From contig NZ_CP038498.1 in the NCBI RefSeq assembly GCF_012427845.1, forward strand, positions 3,968,001 to 4,032,000: 64,000 nucleotides of DNA, in the 5' to 3' direction. Both the position numbers and the translations under genes were made by a program. The stretch is from Pectobacterium punjabense. GTDB lineage: Bacteria; Pseudomonadota; Gammaproteobacteria; Enterobacterales; Enterobacteriaceae. The notes below the pieces were generated by a model. The model worked only from the letters and a program-made list of their open reading frames with translations. It was not told the DNA's origin and did no database searches. Shown here piece after piece: positions 1-11,869 of this stretch (position 1 is its first letter; the number at the start of each line of letters is the position of its first letter).

Positions 1-674
1 CCATAAAACGGCAGGTTGTGCAGGAAATTAATGAACGTCTGCTTCAGGTTCTCAAAATCCCCCTGATAAGTGTCCATATGGTCGGCTTCAATGTTAGTTA
101 CAATCGCCACCATCGGCTGCAAATGCAGGAAGGACGCATCGCTTTCATCCGCTTCCGCAATCAAGTAACGGCTTGACCCCAGACGTGCATGCGTTCCCGC
201 CGCTTTCACCAAACCACCGTTCACAAACGTTGGGTCCAATCCCGCTTCTGCGTAAATACTGGTGACCATCGCCGTTGTCGTCGTCTTGCCATGCGTACCG
301 GCGACCGCAATACCGTGACGAAACCGCATCAGTTCCGCCAACATTTCAGCACGACGGATCACGGGAATACGAGCGTCATGCGCAGCGACAATCTCCGGGT
401 TATCCGCCGTAATCGCACTCGATACCACCACCACGCTGGCGTTCAGCACGTTCTCTGCACGGTGGTGGAAATAAATCTGTGCACCAAGATCGGTCAACTG
501 CTGCGTCACCGCATTCGGTGCCAGATCGGAGCCGCTAATTTCATAACCTTCGTTGGCCAACACTTCGGCGATACCACCCATGCCAGCACCGCCGATGCCA
601 ACAAAGTGTATGTGCCGGACGCGATGCATCTCGGGCACGATTGAACGTAGTTTCGCCAGTTGTTGAGTATTCAC
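1..674 (-). CDS. murC: UDP-N-acetylmuramate--L-alanine ligase, 3' end outside window
   Basis: MurC joins L-alanine to UDP-MurNAc, the first step of peptide stem synthesis in the cytoplasm. About the first 224 residues are present and the gene continues past the left edge. The translation begins [16 protein letters not shown], followed by the Rossmann motif [12 protein letters not shown] and, near residue 122-131, the Mur ligase ATP loop [10 protein letters not shown]. The start is a GTG at 672-674; no in-frame ATG gives the conserved N-terminus. It is the last gene of the dcw operon seen here, 62 nt after murG. Confidence 0.95.
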   Translation of the reverse strand, partial: MNTQQLAKLRSIVPEMHRVRHIHFVGIGGAGMGGIAEVLANEGYEISGSDLAPNAVTQQLTDLGAQIYFHHRAENVLNASVVVVSSAITADNPEIVAAHDARIPVIRRAEMLAELMRFRHGIAVAGTHGKTTTTAMVTSIYAEAGLDPTFVNGGLVKAAGTHARLGSSRYLIAEADESDASFLHLQPMVAIVTNIEADHMDTYQGDFENLKQTFINFLHNLPFY

Positions 675-736
675 GTTATTCTATCGCTACCTTGTAGCGT
701 CACCGGACAGTCTCCTACCCGACAACGCTGTATTAA

Positions 737-1828
737 TTAACCATGAGCCACGTGTGTGGCCCGACTGCCTGCCGCTGTACTGACCTCCGCCGCAACCCGT
801 TCGGTTGCATCTGGAATCGCCACTGCGCGGGCTTTTTGCGCCATCGCCAGCAAAGTTGTGCGATCCCAAGCAGACAGCACCTCGCTAACAGATGCCACGC
901 TAAACTGTGGCTGCTCAATAATTTTTGCCGCGCCAGCCTTTTCCAACGGCAGCGCATTCCAGTACTGCTGCCGATCTTTATGCTGAAACGGCACAAACAG
1001 AGCTGGTAGCCCTGCCGCTGCAATTTCACTGACGGTCAAGGCACCAGAGCGGCATACCACCACGTCTGCCCAAGCGTAAGCTGCCGCCATATCATCAATA
1101 AACTCGGTAATCTTGTGCTGAGTCTGCCCAACATCCTGATAAGCCAGTTGAACAGTTGATAGCGCACCTTTACCGACCTGATGCCAAATCGTAATACGCT
1201 CCCCCAACTGCTCTGCCACACCGGGAAGCGTGTGGTTCAGCACTCTCGCTCCCTGACTACCACCGACAACCAGCACCCTCACAGGGCCTGAGCGATCGGC
1301 TAATCGTGTTTCCGGCGCAGGCAGTGTCAACACATCAGTTCTTACCGGGTTCCCCACAACATCTGCCTTAGGAAACGCCCCCGGGAATGCCTGCAATACC
1401 TTTTTGGCGATATGGGATAACCAACGATTGGTTAGCCCTGCAATACCGTTCTGCTCATGTAGGACAACCGGAATGCCGCACAGCCAGGCAGCCAAGCCAC
1501 CGGGACCGGAAACATAACCGCCCATCCCCAGCACGACATCAGGCTGGTAACGGCGCATAATCGCCCGCGCCTGACGCACTGCCTGAAAAATACGAATCGG
1601 TGCGCTTAGCTGCGCCCGAATGCCTTTACCGCGTAACCCAGAAATGCGGATAAAATCAATTTCGATACCATGCTTAGGCACCAAATCGGCTTCCATACGA
1701 TCCGCTGTACCTAACCAGCGAACCTGCCAGCCCTGCGCCATCAGATGATGTGCAACCGCCAGCCCAGGGAAGACATGTCCACCCGTGCCGCCAGCCATCA
1801 CCATCAAACGCTTGCCTTCGCCACTCAT
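737..1828 (-). CDS. murG: UDP-GlcNAc:undecaprenyl-PP-MurNAc-pentapeptide GlcNAc transferase
   Basis: MurG adds GlcNAc to lipid I to give lipid II at the inner face of the cytoplasmic membrane. The 363-residue product has the glycine-rich loop [17 protein letters not shown] near residues 13-30, which contacts the lipid diphosphate in this family, and the second-domain segment [14 protein letters not shown]. Length matches the family. Its ATG overlaps the ftsW stop codon by 4 nt (ATGA), typical of translational coupling in this operon. Confidence 0.96.
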   Translation of the reverse strand: MSGEGKRLMVMAGGTGGHVFPGLAVAHHLMAQGWQVRWLGTADRMEADLVPKHGIEIDFIRISGLRGKGIRAQLSAPIRIFQAVRQARAIMRRYQPDVVLGMGGYVSGPGGLAAWLCGIPVVLHEQNGIAGLTNRWLSHIAKKVLQAFPGAFPKADVVGNPVRTDVLTLPAPETRLADRSGPVRVLVVGGSQGARVLNHTLPGVAEQLGERITIWHQVGKGALSTVQLAYQDVGQTQHKITEFIDDMAAAYAWADVVVCRSGALTVSEIAAAGLPALFVPFQHKDRQQYWNALPLEKAGAAKIIEQPQFSVASVSEVLSAWDRTTLLAMAQKARAVAIPDATERVAAEVSTAAGSRATHVAHG

Positions 1829-3030
1829 CGGGCACCTCTCGTAAACGCCTGCGCTTTTGTCAGACGCGTTTCAAAATCAATGCGTAACAACAAAACAATC
1901 GCCGTCGACATAATCAGCAAACTGGAACCACCATAACTGATCAGCGGTAGCGTTAACCCTTTCGTCGGCAGCATCCCCGCAGCTGCGCCTACGTTCACCA
2001 GCGTTTGAAAGCTAAACCAAACACCAATTGAACATGCCAGAAAGCCTGAAAAACGCTGATCGATCTCCAGCGCCCGCTTTCCAATAGACATCGCGCGAAA
2101 AGCGACGAAGAATATCATTAACAACGCCAAAACCACACCGATATACCCCAGTTCCTCACCTAAAATAGAGAAAATGAAATCGGTATGTGCCTCCGGCAAA
2201 TATTCCAGTTTCTGTACTGAATTCCCCAGGCCTTGCCCCCAGAACTCGCCGCGTCCAAACGCCATCAGAGATTGTGTTAACTGATAGCCATCGCCGAACG
2301 GATCATCCCACGGATTCCAGAAAGACGTTACGCGCCGCATACGATAAGGTTCAGCCACAATCAGCAGCCCAACGGCAAAGGCACCGGAACCAATGATCGC
2401 CAGAAACTGCCACATCTTAGCGCCGGCCAGAAACAACATCGCCAACGTCGTAATGAACAGCACAACCACCGTACCGAGGTCAGGCTGGGCCAGCAATAGC
2501 ACTGCCAACACCACCATCACGCCCATTGGTTTGCAAAAGCCCCAGAAGTTGTTTCGTACTTCTTCAACTTTGCGCACCATATAGCTGGACAGGTAGCAAA
2601 ACAACGCCAGCTTGGATAACTCCGCGGGCTGGATGCGTAACGGCCCCAGAGAAATCCAGCGCGACGCACCGTTGACCGAACTGCCTACCGCGAGTACAAC
2701 CAGCAGCATGACCATGGCGAGCAATAACAGCACTGGACTATAGCGTTGCCATATTTCCATCGGGACACGCAGCGTAATTAACGACAAACCAAATGCTAAC
2801 CCCAGATAAATCGCATCACGCTTCGCGAACAAAAACGGGTCGTTGGCAAGACGCTGCCCGACAGGCATAGATGCCGAGGTCACCATCACAAAACCAATCA
2901 CAGCCAGGCCAAGCGTTAACCACACGAGCGTTCTATCGTACAGAACGATGCTCAACGTATCGCTTTCGCGCGTCCCCATGACCCAGCTTTTGATACGTTC
3001 AATAAATGCCAACCCAAAGAAACGCATCAA
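1825..3030 (-). CDS. ftsW: Septal peptidoglycan polymerase of the SEDS family
   Basis: FtsW is the multi-pass glycosyltransferase that polymerises lipid II at the division septum together with FtsI. The 401-residue product is strongly hydrophobic with about ten membrane segments. It carries the SEDS signatures [20 protein letters not shown] and a C-terminal [11 protein letters not shown]. The start overlaps the murD stop by 4 nt. It is slightly shorter than E. coli FtsW (414), the difference lying at the cytoplasmic N-terminus. Confidence 0.96.
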   Translation of the reverse strand: MMRFFGLAFIERIKSWVMGTRESDTLSIVLYDRTLVWLTLGLAVIGFVMVTSASMPVGQRLANDPFLFAKRDAIYLGLAFGLSLITLRVPMEIWQRYSPVLLLLAMVMLLVVLAVGSSVNGASRWISLGPLRIQPAELSKLALFCYLSSYMVRKVEEVRNNFWGFCKPMGVMVVLAVLLLAQPDLGTVVVLFITTLAMLFLAGAKMWQFLAIIGSGAFAVGLLIVAEPYRMRRVTSFWNPWDDPFGDGYQLTQSLMAFGRGEFWGQGLGNSVQKLEYLPEAHTDFIFSILGEELGYIGVVLALLMIFFVAFRAMSIGKRALEIDQRFSGFLACSIGVWFSFQTLVNVGAAAGMLPTKGLTLPLISYGGSSLLIMSTAIVLLLRIDFETRLTKAQAFTRGAR

Positions 3031-4343
3031 CCTAATTCCTTCGCCAGGCGAGCAAACTCATCGCCTCGCTGTTCAAAACTGCGAAACTGATCCAGGCTTG
3101 CGCAAGCTGGCGACAGCAACACCATGTCACCGGGCTTAACGTGTTCGGCGATGATACGCATTGCCTGTTCCATCGTGTCCGTCTGCTCGGCAATTTCCGG
3201 GCGCAACGCAGCCAGTTGTTCACCATCACGTCCAAAACAATACAAGCGAATACGCTCACCCTGTAAATACGGCACCAGCGGCGAGAAGTCGGCAGATTTT
3301 CCATCCCCCCCTAACAGCAGGTGCAACGTGCCGTCGACGGTCAAACCGCTTAATGCGGCCTCAGTGCTGCCCACATTGGTGGCTTTAGAATCATTGATCC
3401 ACCGTACGCCGTTGTGCTCGAAGGCCATTTGAAAACGGTGCGGCAGCCCGGTAAATGACGTCAATGCCGCCAGTGCAGAAGCCCGCGGAATCTTCACGGC
3501 ATCAGCCAGTGCCAGTGCTGCTAATGCGTTCGTATAGTTGTGCTGTCCAACAAGCTTGATTTCGCGGGTGTTGAGCACACGTTCACCGTTCACCCGCAGC
3601 CAGGTTTCGCCCTGCTGGCGGTTAAGATGATAATCACCGACATCAACACCAAAACTGCGACAGCGCACATCTGCACCGCGAACTGGCATGGTCAACGCAT
3701 CGTCTGCATTCACCACGCACAAATCTGCATTTTCATAGATACGCAATTTCGCTGCACGATACTGCTGTAGGCCAAACGGGTAACGGTTGGTGTGATCTTC
3801 CGTTACGTTCAGAATGGTAGCCGCTGCGGCATGCAGACTACTCGTCGTTTCCAGTTGGAAGCTCGACAGTTCCAGTACATACAGTTGAGCAGGCTGTTCC
3901 AGCAGTTGCAGCGCAGGAAGGCCAATGTTGCCACCGACGCCCACCTGCCAGCCTGCCGCGCGCGCCATTTCACCGACCAGCGTTGTCACCGTACTTTTAC
4001 CGTTCGAACCGGTAATCGCCACAATCGGGGCCTGCGCTTCACGGCAGAACAGTTCGATATCGCCAACAATCTCAATACCAGCATCAGCGGCGTCACACAG
4101 AATCGGCGTCGCCAACGCCACACCGGGGCTGGCGACAATCAAATCCGCATTCATCAGCCAGTCTTCATTCAAGCTACCAAGATGTCGTTCCACCTGTTCT
4201 GGCAGCTTATCCAGACCCGGTGGACTGATACGGGTATCCACCACGCGCGGTACGACACCACGCGCGAGAAAGAAATCAACACAGGAAAGCCCGGTCAGAC
4301 CCAACCCGATAATGACGACTTTTTTACCCTGATAGTCCACCAT
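3027..4343 (-). CDS. murD: UDP-N-acetylmuramoylalanine--D-glutamate ligase
   Basis: MurD adds D-glutamate to UDP-MurNAc-L-Ala in the cytoplasm. The product is 438 residues, the usual length. It has an N-terminal UDP-binding Rossmann fold ([12 protein letters not shown]), the ATP loop [12 protein letters not shown] near residue 110 and the C-terminal ligase region with [13 protein letters not shown]. It starts 3 nt after the mraY stop and overlaps ftsW by 4 nt. Confidence 0.96.
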   Translation of the reverse strand: MVDYQGKKVVIIGLGLTGLSCVDFFLARGVVPRVVDTRISPPGLDKLPEQVERHLGSLNEDWLMNADLIVASPGVALATPILCDAADAGIEIVGDIELFCREAQAPIVAITGSNGKSTVTTLVGEMARAAGWQVGVGGNIGLPALQLLEQPAQLYVLELSSFQLETTSSLHAAAATILNVTEDHTNRYPFGLQQYRAAKLRIYENADLCVVNADDALTMPVRGADVRCRSFGVDVGDYHLNRQQGETWLRVNGERVLNTREIKLVGQHNYTNALAALALADAVKIPRASALAALTSFTGLPHRFQMAFEHNGVRWINDSKATNVGSTEAALSGLTVDGTLHLLLGGDGKSADFSPLVPYLQGERIRLYCFGRDGEQLAALRPEIAEQTDTMEQAMRIIAEHVKPGDMVLLSPACASLDQFRSFEQRGDEFARLAKELG

Positions 4344-4346
4344 GTC

Positions 4347-5429
4347 TTATCGTACCTTCAGCGTTGCCAGGCCAATCAGCACCAGCATCAACGAAATAAT
4401 CCAGAAGCGCACAATCACGCGCGGTTCCGGCCAGCCCTTAAGTTCATAATGATGATGAATGGGCGCCATGCGGAAAATCCGCTGCCCGCGCAACTTAAAG
4501 GACCCGACTTGCAGAATCACCGACAGCGTTTCGACGACGAAAACGCCGCCCATAATCACTAACAAAAACTCCTGACGTAACAGTACCGCGATAGTACCCA
4601 GTGCGCCGCCCAGTGCCAGTGAACCTACGTCTCCCATGAAGACCTGCGCCGGATAGGTGTTAAACCACAGGAAGCCGAGCCCAGCCCCCACAATCGCAGT
4701 ACAGACAATCACCAGCTCGCTGGCATGACGGATATACGGAATATGCAAATAGCCGGCAAAATTCATGTTCCCTGTCGCCCATGCCACCAGTGCAAAACCC
4801 GCAGCAACAAACACGGTCGGCATGATTGCCAATCCATCCAGGCCGTCAGTCAGGTTTACGGCATTACTGGTGCCGACAATGACAAAATAGGCTAGCGCAA
4901 CATACAGCAGGCCCAATTGCGGCATCACGTCTTTGAAAAATGGCACAACCAGCTGCGTTGCTGGCGTATCTTTACCGATGGAGTACATAGTGAAAGCCAC
5001 CACGAGCGCAATCACGGACTGCCAGAAGTATTTCCAGCGTGCAATCAACCCTTTAGTATCCTTACGTACCACTTTGCGATAATCATCAACAAAACCGACG
5101 GCGCCATAGCCCGCTAACACAAGCAGCACGCACCAGACATAAGGGTTAGACAGATTCGCCCACATCAAAACGGAAACGATAATCGCGACCAGAATCATCA
5201 CGCCCCCCATTGTCGGGGTTCCACGTTTGCTAAAATGCGATTCTGGCCCTTCGTTACGCACAACCTGCCCAATCTGCAAACGTTGCAGCCAGGCGATCAT
5301 ATGCGGCCCCATCCATAGAGAGATAACCAATGCGGTCAGCAGGCTGACAATGGCGCGGAACGTCAAATAAGAAAAGACGTTAAAACCGGTATAAAGTTTG
5401 GCCAAATGTTCGGCCAGCCATACTAACAT
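4347..5429 (-). CDS. mraY: Phospho-N-acetylmuramoyl-pentapeptide transferase
   Basis: MraY transfers phospho-MurNAc-pentapeptide to undecaprenyl phosphate to make lipid I in the inner membrane. The 360-residue polytopic protein contains the family's acidic motifs ([10 protein letters not shown] and [10 protein letters not shown]) and the cytoplasmic histidine loop [14 protein letters not shown] near the C-terminus. The start overlaps the end of murF by 7 nt. Length equals that of E. coli MraY. Confidence 0.97.
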   Translation of the reverse strand: MLVWLAEHLAKLYTGFNVFSYLTFRAIVSLLTALVISLWMGPHMIAWLQRLQIGQVVRNEGPESHFSKRGTPTMGGVMILVAIIVSVLMWANLSNPYVWCVLLVLAGYGAVGFVDDYRKVVRKDTKGLIARWKYFWQSVIALVVAFTMYSIGKDTPATQLVVPFFKDVMPQLGLLYVALAYFVIVGTSNAVNLTDGLDGLAIMPTVFVAAGFALVAWATGNMNFAGYLHIPYIRHASELVIVCTAIVGAGLGFLWFNTYPAQVFMGDVGSLALGGALGTIAVLLRQEFLLVIMGGVFVVETLSVILQVGSFKLRGQRIFRMAPIHHHYELKGWPEPRVIVRFWIISLMLVLIGLATLKVR

Positions 5430-6784
5430 TGCGCATTCTCCTGTAATGCATGTACAACCTGCTCCATCGCAGCACTGCGTGAGCCTTTGACCAATACGCT
5501 GATGACGTTATGTTCTGACATCAGCACCTTCAAACGTGAAACCAGCGCGGCCTTATCATGAAAATGTTCACCATTGCCGCTGGCAGCGCCGATCAATTCA
5601 CTCAACGTTCCCACACTCAATACGCAATCAATACCCGCAACACGTGCGGCTTCGCCTACTTGACGATGACACTCGGGGGCTTCCTCTCCCAGCTCTCCCA
5701 TATCGCCGACAGCCATCACACGGTAGCCCGGCATCTCCGCCAGTACCTGTGCTGCCGCCGTCATGGAACCCACATTGGCGTTATAGCTGTCATCCAACAG
5801 CAGCTTGCCTTCGGACAAGGCAATCGGAAACAATCGCCCTGGCACCGCTTGAAGTTGAGATAATCCTGTTTTAACGGCCTCTAGCGTCGCCCCGACGGAC
5901 ATCGCCAGCGCAGCCGCCGCCAGTGCGTTCGACACATTATGTCGACCAGGTAAAGGCAGCAAAACCTGCGTTTCGCCAAACGGCGTGTGCAGAGTAAAGC
6001 GCGTACCTTGTGCCAAAACGGCTACGTCGCTGGCAAAAAAATCGATATCGCAAGCAGCCTGCGGCGAGAACCGCCAAACGGTTTTATGATTCAGTGTGGC
6101 CTGCCAGTGCGGGAAATCGTTACTGTCCGCATTCACGATCGCAACGCCGTCTGCTGGCAAACCAGAAAAAATCTCACCTTTCGCCTGCGCCACGCCGGCC
6201 AGCGAACCAAAGCCTTCCAGATGCGCAGCAGCCAGATTATTGACCAGCGCACTTTCCGGCCGCACCAGATCGGTGGTATAGGCAATCTCACCAATGTGAT
6301 TCGCCCCTAGTTCAATCACTGCAAACTGGTGTTCCGCCGTCAAACGAAGCAGCGTTAACGGCACGCCGATGTCGTTATTGAAGTTACCCGCGGTATACAG
6401 AACCGAACCGCACTGACGCAGAATCGCCGCGGTCATCTCTTTAACCGAGGTTTTGCCGGAAGAACCGGTCAGTGCAACAACGCGCGCCGTTGACTGCTGG
6501 CGAACCCAGGCCGCCACTTGACCTAATGCTAAACGTGTATCGCTTACCAACAGTTGGGGAACATCAAGAGGTAAGTGCTTACTGACTAACAGAGCCGCCG
6601 CACCGCCTTTTACCGCGTCTGCGGCATAATCATGCGCATCAAATTTCTCGCCTTTCAGCGCAACAAACAAACAGCCGGACGTCAGCTTACGCGTATCCGT
6701 TGAAACATCGTCAATATCAATGTTTTCACCAATGAGCTGCGCATTCAGCACCGTGGCAAGCTGCTGTAGGGAAACGCGAATCAT
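5423..6784 (-). CDS. murF: UDP-MurNAc-tripeptide--D-Ala-D-Ala ligase
   Basis: MurF adds D-Ala-D-Ala to complete the cytoplasmic muropeptide precursor. The 453-residue product shows the ATP loop [14 protein letters not shown] near residue 105, the metal/substrate segment [12 protein letters not shown] and the C-terminal [13 protein letters not shown]. It overlaps murE by 4 nt upstream and mraY by 7 nt downstream. Confidence 0.96.
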   Translation of the reverse strand: MIRVSLQQLATVLNAQLIGENIDIDDVSTDTRKLTSGCLFVALKGEKFDAHDYAADAVKGGAAALLVSKHLPLDVPQLLVSDTRLALGQVAAWVRQQSTARVVALTGSSGKTSVKEMTAAILRQCGSVLYTAGNFNNDIGVPLTLLRLTAEHQFAVIELGANHIGEIAYTTDLVRPESALVNNLAAAHLEGFGSLAGVAQAKGEIFSGLPADGVAIVNADSNDFPHWQATLNHKTVWRFSPQAACDIDFFASDVAVLAQGTRFTLHTPFGETQVLLPLPGRHNVSNALAAAALAMSVGATLEAVKTGLSQLQAVPGRLFPIALSEGKLLLDDSYNANVGSMTAAAQVLAEMPGYRVMAVGDMGELGEEAPECHRQVGEAARVAGIDCVLSVGTLSELIGAASGNGEHFHDKAALVSRLKVLMSEHNVISVLVKGSRSAAMEQVVHALQENAQC

Positions 6785-8268
6785 GCGATCACCCCCAGCA
6801 GACGAGCAACAGTGATGCGATCGGAATAATCAAGACGCTGATTGCCAACCAGTTGATAATCTTCGTGTCCTTTGCCCGCAACCAGCACCACGTCATTTTC
6901 CTGCGCCTGCATGATCGCGCTAGTGACAGCTTCAGCACGTCCGTGAATCACCTGAACCCGCCCGGCATCCAGCAGCCCGGAGAGAATATCGGCAACAATT
7001 GCCTGAGGCTCTTCACTGCGCGGGTTATCATCAGTCACTACAACACGATCGGCCAGTTGTTCTGCGATGCCGCCCATAAGTGGGCGCTTACCTTTATCGC
7101 GATCGCCGCCGCAGCCAAACACACACCAGAGTTTACCCAGACAGTGCAAACGCGCCGCTTCAAGCGCTTTTTCCAGCGCATCCGGCGTGTGAGCATAATC
7201 AACAACGACCGTTGGTTTGCCTTCAGCATGGAAAACTTCCATGCGCCCACATACGGGTTGTAGTTGCGATCCGGCGATGACGAGCTTGTCGAGCGGATAA
7301 CCTAGAGACAGCAATGTTGCCAGCGCCAACAGCATATTGCTGACGTTAAACGCGCCCATCAGGCGACTTTCAATTTCGCCATGTCCCCAGCTTGAATCAA
7401 ACGCAATCGTGGCGCCGTTATCGTGATAATCAATCTGTGTCGCTTTCAGCCAGCGCCCACGGCAGCCGGGGACCAAATTGTTTTCCATCGTCACAGCAAC
7501 CGCATCCGGCAGCTTCGCCAGCCAACGCAGCCCAACCTCATCATCAGCATTGATAATCATCTGACCAACGCGATGCTCAGCGAACAACGCCCACTTGGCC
7601 GCTTCATAGCTTTCCATATCGCCGTGGTAATCAAGATGGTCGCGGCTCAAGTTGGTGAACACGGCCGCCGCAAACGGCAGCGCGGCCACACGGTTTTGTA
7701 CCAGCCCATGGGAAGACACTTCCATTGCGGCAAAGGTCGCGCCTTGCTCTACCAGTTGGCTCAGCACCTGCTGAACATCTACAGCAGACCCTGTTGTATT
7801 CTCTGTCGGAATGGCACGCCCCAATAGACCATTGCCTACGGTGCCCATCACGGCACTCGTTTCGCCTAACGCCTGACTCCACTGAGCAAGAAGCTGAGTC
7901 GTTGTCGTTTTTCCATTGGTTCCCGTTACACCAACCAGCTGTAACCTTTCCGCAGGCTGACGATAAAAACGGCCTGCCAGCGCGGAAAGCCGCTGATTCA
8001 GATTACTGAGATAGACCACTGGCACACCGTGCATTTCGCGAATCGTACCGTCAGCAGCTTCACCTTCTGCTTCGGCAACAATCGCTGCTACGCCTTGCGC
8101 AATTGCCTGCGGAATATAGCGCCGTCCATCTGCTTTGTGCCCGACAATCGCGACAAACAGATCCCCGGCAGCCGCAACGCGGCTGTCTAATGTCATTTCC
8201 CGCAGCGCACACGCCGGGGTGTCTTGCACCCACGGAGCAAGTAAATCGCGCAAATTACGATCTGCCAC
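6781..8268 (-). CDS. murE: UDP-MurNAc-L-Ala-D-Glu--meso-diaminopimelate ligase
   Basis: MurE adds meso-diaminopimelate to the muropeptide. The product is 495 residues, with the ATP loop [14 protein letters not shown] near residue 113. The motif DNPRSEEP is the signature of meso-DAP-specific MurE enzymes, as opposed to lysine-adding ones, so the cell wall should be of the Gram-negative DAP type. Its start lies 14 nt inside the end of ftsI. Confidence 0.97.
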   Translation of the reverse strand: MADRNLRDLLAPWVQDTPACALREMTLDSRVAAAGDLFVAIVGHKADGRRYIPQAIAQGVAAIVAEAEGEAADGTIREMHGVPVVYLSNLNQRLSALAGRFYRQPAERLQLVGVTGTNGKTTTTQLLAQWSQALGETSAVMGTVGNGLLGRAIPTENTTGSAVDVQQVLSQLVEQGATFAAMEVSSHGLVQNRVAALPFAAAVFTNLSRDHLDYHGDMESYEAAKWALFAEHRVGQMIINADDEVGLRWLAKLPDAVAVTMENNLVPGCRGRWLKATQIDYHDNGATIAFDSSWGHGEIESRLMGAFNVSNMLLALATLLSLGYPLDKLVIAGSQLQPVCGRMEVFHAEGKPTVVVDYAHTPDALEKALEAARLHCLGKLWCVFGCGGDRDKGKRPLMGGIAEQLADRVVVTDDNPRSEEPQAIVADILSGLLDAGRVQVIHGRAEAVTSAIMQAQENDVVLVAGKGHEDYQLVGNQRLDYSDRITVARLLGVIA

Positions 8269-10018
8269 CTGATCCCTCTTCTCTATTAATTACAAACTCG
8301 TTTTTGTCGCCCGCAGGTAACGCATCCGGTTCGATATTCATCGTACGCAGAACGCCCCCCATGATGGCGCCAAAGATTGGCGCAGAAACCGCGCCGCCGT
8401 AGTACTTCCCTGCCTGCGGATCGTTGATCACGACAACCAGAGCAAAACGTGGGTTACTGGCTGGCGCCACACCCGCCGTATAGGCAATGTATTTATTGAT
8501 GTATTTACCATCTGGACCGACTTTCTTGGCCGTACCGGTTTTAATCGCGATACGGTAACCTTTGATCGCAGCCTTGGTGCCGCCACCGCCGGGCAGTGCA
8601 ACGCTTTCCATCATGTGCACCACGGAACGCACGAGCGCTTCTGGGAAGACGCGCTCGCCAGGCACAGGGGGATCAACTTTGGTAATCGACAGCGGACGGT
8701 AAATACCGAAACTGCCGATCGTGGCATAGACTCGCGCTAACTGTAACGGGGTTACCATCAGCCCATAGCCGAAAGAAAAGGTGGCCCGCTCTACGTCAGA
8801 CCACCGTTGTTTTTGAGGATATAAGCCACTGCTTTCTCCGACCAACCCCAAATTGGTCGCTTTTCCTAATCCAAAGCGGGCGTAAGTGTCGACCAGCGCA
8901 GAGGAAGGCATCGCTAACGCCAGCTTAGACACGCCAACGTTACTCGATTTTTGAAGAATACCGGCTAGCGTTAATTCGCTGTAGCGCGCCACATCTTTGA
9001 TTTCATGACCGTTGACGTAGTAAGGCAGCGTGTTGAGTACGCTATTTTCTTTCACCACGCCGCGCTGCAAGGCCGTCATTACCACCATCGGTTTAACGGT
9101 AGACCCTGGTTCGAAGATATCGGTGATCGCGCGATTACGCATGATGTCTTTCGGCGTACCCGCCAGATTGTTCGGGTTATAAGACGGGCTATTCGCCATT
9201 GCCAATACTTCACCGGTATTCACATCGACCAGTACGGCCGTTCCCGATTCAGCTTTGTTAAAGGCCACTGCGTTATTAAGTTCACGGTACACCAGCGCCT
9301 GCAAACGCTCATCAATACTGAGCGCCAAATTATGTGCTGCCTGGCTGTCAACGGAGGAGATATCTTCAATCACGCGGCCAAATCGGTCTTTTCGCACGGT
9401 GCGTTCACCGGGTTGCCCGGTCAGCCAGCGGTCAAAACTTTTCTCTACCCCTTCGATGCCTTGCCCATCGATATTGGTGAAACCGATGAGATGAGAGGTA
9501 ACTTGCCCAGAAGGATAGTACCGGCGAGACTCCTGCCGCAGATTAATTCCTGGCAATTTCAGCTTATGAACGTATTCGCCAATAGCCGGATTCACCTGAC
9601 GCGCCAGATAAACGAAGCGCCCTTTCGGGTTAGCATTGATTTTGGTTGCCAACTGATCTAACGGAATATCGAGCGCGTCAGAAAGTGCTTTCCAGCGCGT
9701 ATCCAGCGTGATGCCACCACGATCGTTCACTTCTTTCGGATCTGCCCATACGGCATTTACTGGCACGCTAACGGCCAAAGGACGGCCAGCGCGATCGCTG
9801 ATCATACCGCGCGCTGTCGGCACTTCCTGAACACGTAGGGAACGCATATCGCCTTCGCGCACCAGTTTGTCTGGATTGATCACCTGAAGATAAGCCGCGC
9901 GAGCCATCAAGCCAACCATCGCAAGCAGGATACAGCCGCAAAGCAACGCAAAACGCCAGCTAACAAAGCTGGCTTGTTCTTCTTGGCGCTTTAACTTTCC
10001 TGTACGGGCTGCTTTCAT
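8255..10018 (-). CDS. ftsI: Septal peptidoglycan transpeptidase (PBP3)
   Basis: FtsI cross-links septal peptidoglycan in the periplasm and is the partner of FtsW. The 587-residue protein has a short cytoplasmic tail, one membrane anchor (about residues 22-42), a dimerisation/pedestal domain and a transpeptidase domain. The catalytic motifs are all visible: STVK (serine near 306), SSN and KTGT. The C-terminus ends EEGSGGRS, close to E. coli. It follows ftsL by 26 nt and overlaps murE. Confidence 0.97.
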   Translation of the reverse strand: MKAARTGKLKRQEEQASFVSWRFALLCGCILLAMVGLMARAAYLQVINPDKLVREGDMRSLRVQEVPTARGMISDRAGRPLAVSVPVNAVWADPKEVNDRGGITLDTRWKALSDALDIPLDQLATKINANPKGRFVYLARQVNPAIGEYVHKLKLPGINLRQESRRYYPSGQVTSHLIGFTNIDGQGIEGVEKSFDRWLTGQPGERTVRKDRFGRVIEDISSVDSQAAHNLALSIDERLQALVYRELNNAVAFNKAESGTAVLVDVNTGEVLAMANSPSYNPNNLAGTPKDIMRNRAITDIFEPGSTVKPMVVMTALQRGVVKENSVLNTLPYYVNGHEIKDVARYSELTLAGILQKSSNVGVSKLALAMPSSALVDTYARFGLGKATNLGLVGESSGLYPQKQRWSDVERATFSFGYGLMVTPLQLARVYATIGSFGIYRPLSITKVDPPVPGERVFPEALVRSVVHMMESVALPGGGGTKAAIKGYRIAIKTGTAKKVGPDGKYINKYIAYTAGVAPASNPRFALVVVINDPQAGKYYGGAVSAPIFGAIMGGVLRTMNIEPDALPAGDKNEFVINREEGSGGRS

Positions 10019-10044
10019 GCTTGGTTGATTGCCTATTTAGTTCA

Positions 10045-10362
10045 TTACTTAACCACAATGTTTTCCTGTGACGGATCAACATGCCCCATTTGCAGCTTTT
10101 CCGTCGCGATCCGCTCAACGCGGCTATGATCCCCTAATGAGTTTTCCTCCAGGATCAGATTTCGCCATTCGATATCCAGCGCATCACGCTCCAGTAGAAG
10201 CCGTTCGCGCTCCGCTGTCAGCAAGCGCGTCCGGTGCGCCGTCGTTACGACAAAAACGGCTGAAATCAACACGGCAACCATCAGCAGCACCGGGAGTTTT
10301 GCATTGCGTAGCAGATCCTCGCCGATGACGCCGACCAGAGTATGCCGCTCATTACCGATCAT
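10045..10362 (-). CDS. ftsL: Cell division protein of the FtsQLB complex
   Basis: FtsL is a bitopic divisome protein that pairs with FtsB through a periplasmic coiled coil. The 105-residue product has one membrane segment (about residues 24-42: [17 protein letters not shown]) and then a leucine-heptad region ([20 protein letters not shown]). The C-terminal half is nearly identical to E. coli FtsL. The N-terminal tail is about 16 residues shorter than in E. coli. The start overlaps the rsmH stop by 4 nt. Confidence 0.95.
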   Translation of the reverse strand: MIGNERHTLVGVIGEDLLRNAKLPVLLMVAVLISAVFVVTTAHRTRLLTAERERLLLERDALDIEWRNLILEENSLGDHSRVERIATEKLQMGHVDPSQENIVVK

Positions 10363-11303
10363 GCCGGCAGTCTCTCAGCAAACCGCAGCACGGAACTACG
10401 CGCACGCGGGTTTTCTGCAACTTCTTCTTCCGAAGGCATCAGTTTCTTTCCAACAGGCTTTAATGTCTGTCCACCTTGGCTGCGCAGTTGCGCTTCCGTT
10501 AGTGGCAGGCCGGCAGGAACCTGTGGTCCACGACTTTGATGACGGATAAACCGTTTTACAATCCGATCTTCTAACGAATGGAAGCTGATCACCGACAGAC
10601 GTCCCTGCGGAGCCAGTACGCTCAGCGCACCTTCTAACGCACGTTCGATCTCTTCCAGTTCACTATTGATATAAATGCGGATCGCCTGAAAGCTGCGCGT
10701 TGCAGGATGTTTATGCTTTTCCCGAACCGGGCTAGCAGCAGCAATCAATTCCGCCAGTTCTTTTGTACGCGTCATCGGCTCAGTACGATTACGTTCCACA
10801 ATGGCGCGGGCAATACGCTTGGCAAAACGCTCTTCACCGAACGTTTTCAATACCCAGACAATGTCGTCAGCTTCCGCTTTCATCAGCCACTCGGCAGCAG
10901 ACAAACCGCGCGTCGGGTCCATACGCATATCCAGCGGGCCATCGCGCATAAATGAGAACCCACGCTCAGGGTCATCAAGTTGTGGGGAAGAAACGCCGAG
11001 ATCGAGCAAAACACCATCGATTTGCCCGGTAAGCCCAAGCTCCTCGACATAATCCGCCATTGCAGAGAACGGCCCATGAATAATGGAGAAACGCGGATCG
11101 TTAATCGCCTTGGCTGCTTCAATGGCCTGAGGATCGCGGTCAATAGCTAACAGACGCCCTTCCGGCCCGAGTTGGGAAAGAATGAGACGAGAGTGACCAC
11201 CACGGCCAAATGTGCCGTCGATGTATGTGCCGCCGCTGCGAATATTCAGGCCATTTACGGCCTCATCCAGCAGGACGGTGGTATGTTTATAATTTTCCAG
11301 CAT
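10359..11303 (-). CDS. rsmH: 16S rRNA m4C1402 methyltransferase
   Basis: RsmH (MraW) methylates the N4 of C1402 in 16S rRNA using S-adenosylmethionine. The 314-residue product begins [19 protein letters not shown]. It has the SAM-binding segment [16 protein letters not shown], and further on [15 protein letters not shown] and [16 protein letters not shown], all family signatures. It sits 2 nt after mraZ. Confidence 0.96.
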   Translation of the reverse strand: MLENYKHTTVLLDEAVNGLNIRSGGTYIDGTFGRGGHSRLILSQLGPEGRLLAIDRDPQAIEAAKAINDPRFSIIHGPFSAMADYVEELGLTGQIDGVLLDLGVSSPQLDDPERGFSFMRDGPLDMRMDPTRGLSAAEWLMKAEADDIVWVLKTFGEERFAKRIARAIVERNRTEPMTRTKELAELIAAASPVREKHKHPATRSFQAIRIYINSELEEIERALEGALSVLAPQGRLSVISFHSLEDRIVKRFIRHQSRGPQVPAGLPLTEAQLRSQGGQTLKPVGKKLMPSEEEVAENPRARSSVLRFAERLPA

Positions 11304-11305
11304 GG

Positions 11306-11764
11306 CTATAGCGATAGGTCCTGCAACCGCTCAGACAAAGGCTCCTGAGTCGATTGTTCAGCGTCAATATCATCCTTGACCTGTTGATACCAAGTCTGTT
11401 CATCCCACAGCTCAAACTTGTTGAACTGCCCGACTAGCATCACTTCTTTTTTAAGGTCCGCATGCTGCCTTAACGTATTCGCAATCAACAAACGCCCTGC
11501 ACTATCCATTTGACACTCGCTGGCATGCCCCAATAACAAACGCTGCACACGGCGCTCAACGGGGTTCATGCTCGACAAGCGAGACAATTTTTGTTCAATG
11601 ATTTCCCATTCAGGTAAGGGATAAAGCAGCAGGCATGGCTGATGCAGGTCAATGGTACAAACCATTTGACCTTGCGATTCCTCATTCAGCATTTCCCGGT
11701 ATCGGGTAGGCACAGCAAGACGCCCTTTACTGTCGAGGTTAACCAGCGTAGCCCCACGAAACAT
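11306..11764 (-). CDS. mraZ: Transcriptional regulator of the dcw operon
   Basis: MraZ is a ring-forming DNA-binding protein that represses its own operon. The 152-residue product contains two AbrB-like repeats, each with the signature seen as [13 protein letters not shown] and DSAGRLLIA. It is the first gene of the dcw operon. A strong Shine-Dalgarno (GGAGGGG, 11775-11781) precedes the ATG at 11762-11764. Just upstream lie the three GTGG-type direct repeats that MraZ proteins bind. Confidence 0.96.
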   Translation of the reverse strand: MFRGATLVNLDSKGRLAVPTRYREMLNEESQGQMVCTIDLHQPCLLLYPLPEWEIIEQKLSRLSSMNPVERRVQRLLLGHASECQMDSAGRLLIANTLRQHADLKKEVMLVGQFNKFELWDEQTWYQQVKDDIDAEQSTQEPLSERLQDLSL

Positions 11765-11793
11765 ACCTGAGTTACCCCTCCATCACCTTTTTC

Positions 11794-11818
11794 ACCACTT
11801 TACCCCACAAAATCCCAC
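11794..11818 (-). promoter_or_regulatory. MraZ operator: three direct repeats
   Basis: On the minus strand, GTGGG, GTGGG and GTGGT occur at 11814-11818, 11804-11808 and 11794-11798, exactly 10 bp apart. In E. coli and other bacteria, MraZ binds such TGGG/GTGG repeats with 5-nt spacers between the promoter and mraZ. The spacing here puts the three repeats on one face of the helix. Confidence 0.85.
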
Positions 11819-11825
11819 CTTTAAG

Positions 11826-11855
11826 AGTGTACGGAGGGTATGAAAACCTTGTCAA
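11826..11855 (-). promoter_or_regulatory. Pmra, the dcw operon promoter
   Basis: A sigma-70 promoter reads toward mraZ: -35 TTGACA at 11850-11855, an 18-bp spacer, and -10 TACACT at 11826-11831. It lies immediately upstream of the MraZ repeats, so bound MraZ would sit on the initially transcribed region. Position and sequence match the known E. coli Pmra. Confidence 0.85.
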
Positions 11856-11869
11856 GCCAGAGCGGACGC

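Noticed and set aside
3792..4562. 256-codon ORF on the plus strand opposite murD and mraY
   Set aside because: It lies wholly antisense to two conserved genes, its protein is rich in Gln, His, Arg and Thr without any domain, and no ribosome site stands out. It is a shadow frame.
9005..9661. 218-codon ORF on the plus strand opposite ftsI
   Set aside because: It is antisense to a conserved gene, has no recognisable domain and is a long shadow caused by the codon bias of ftsI.
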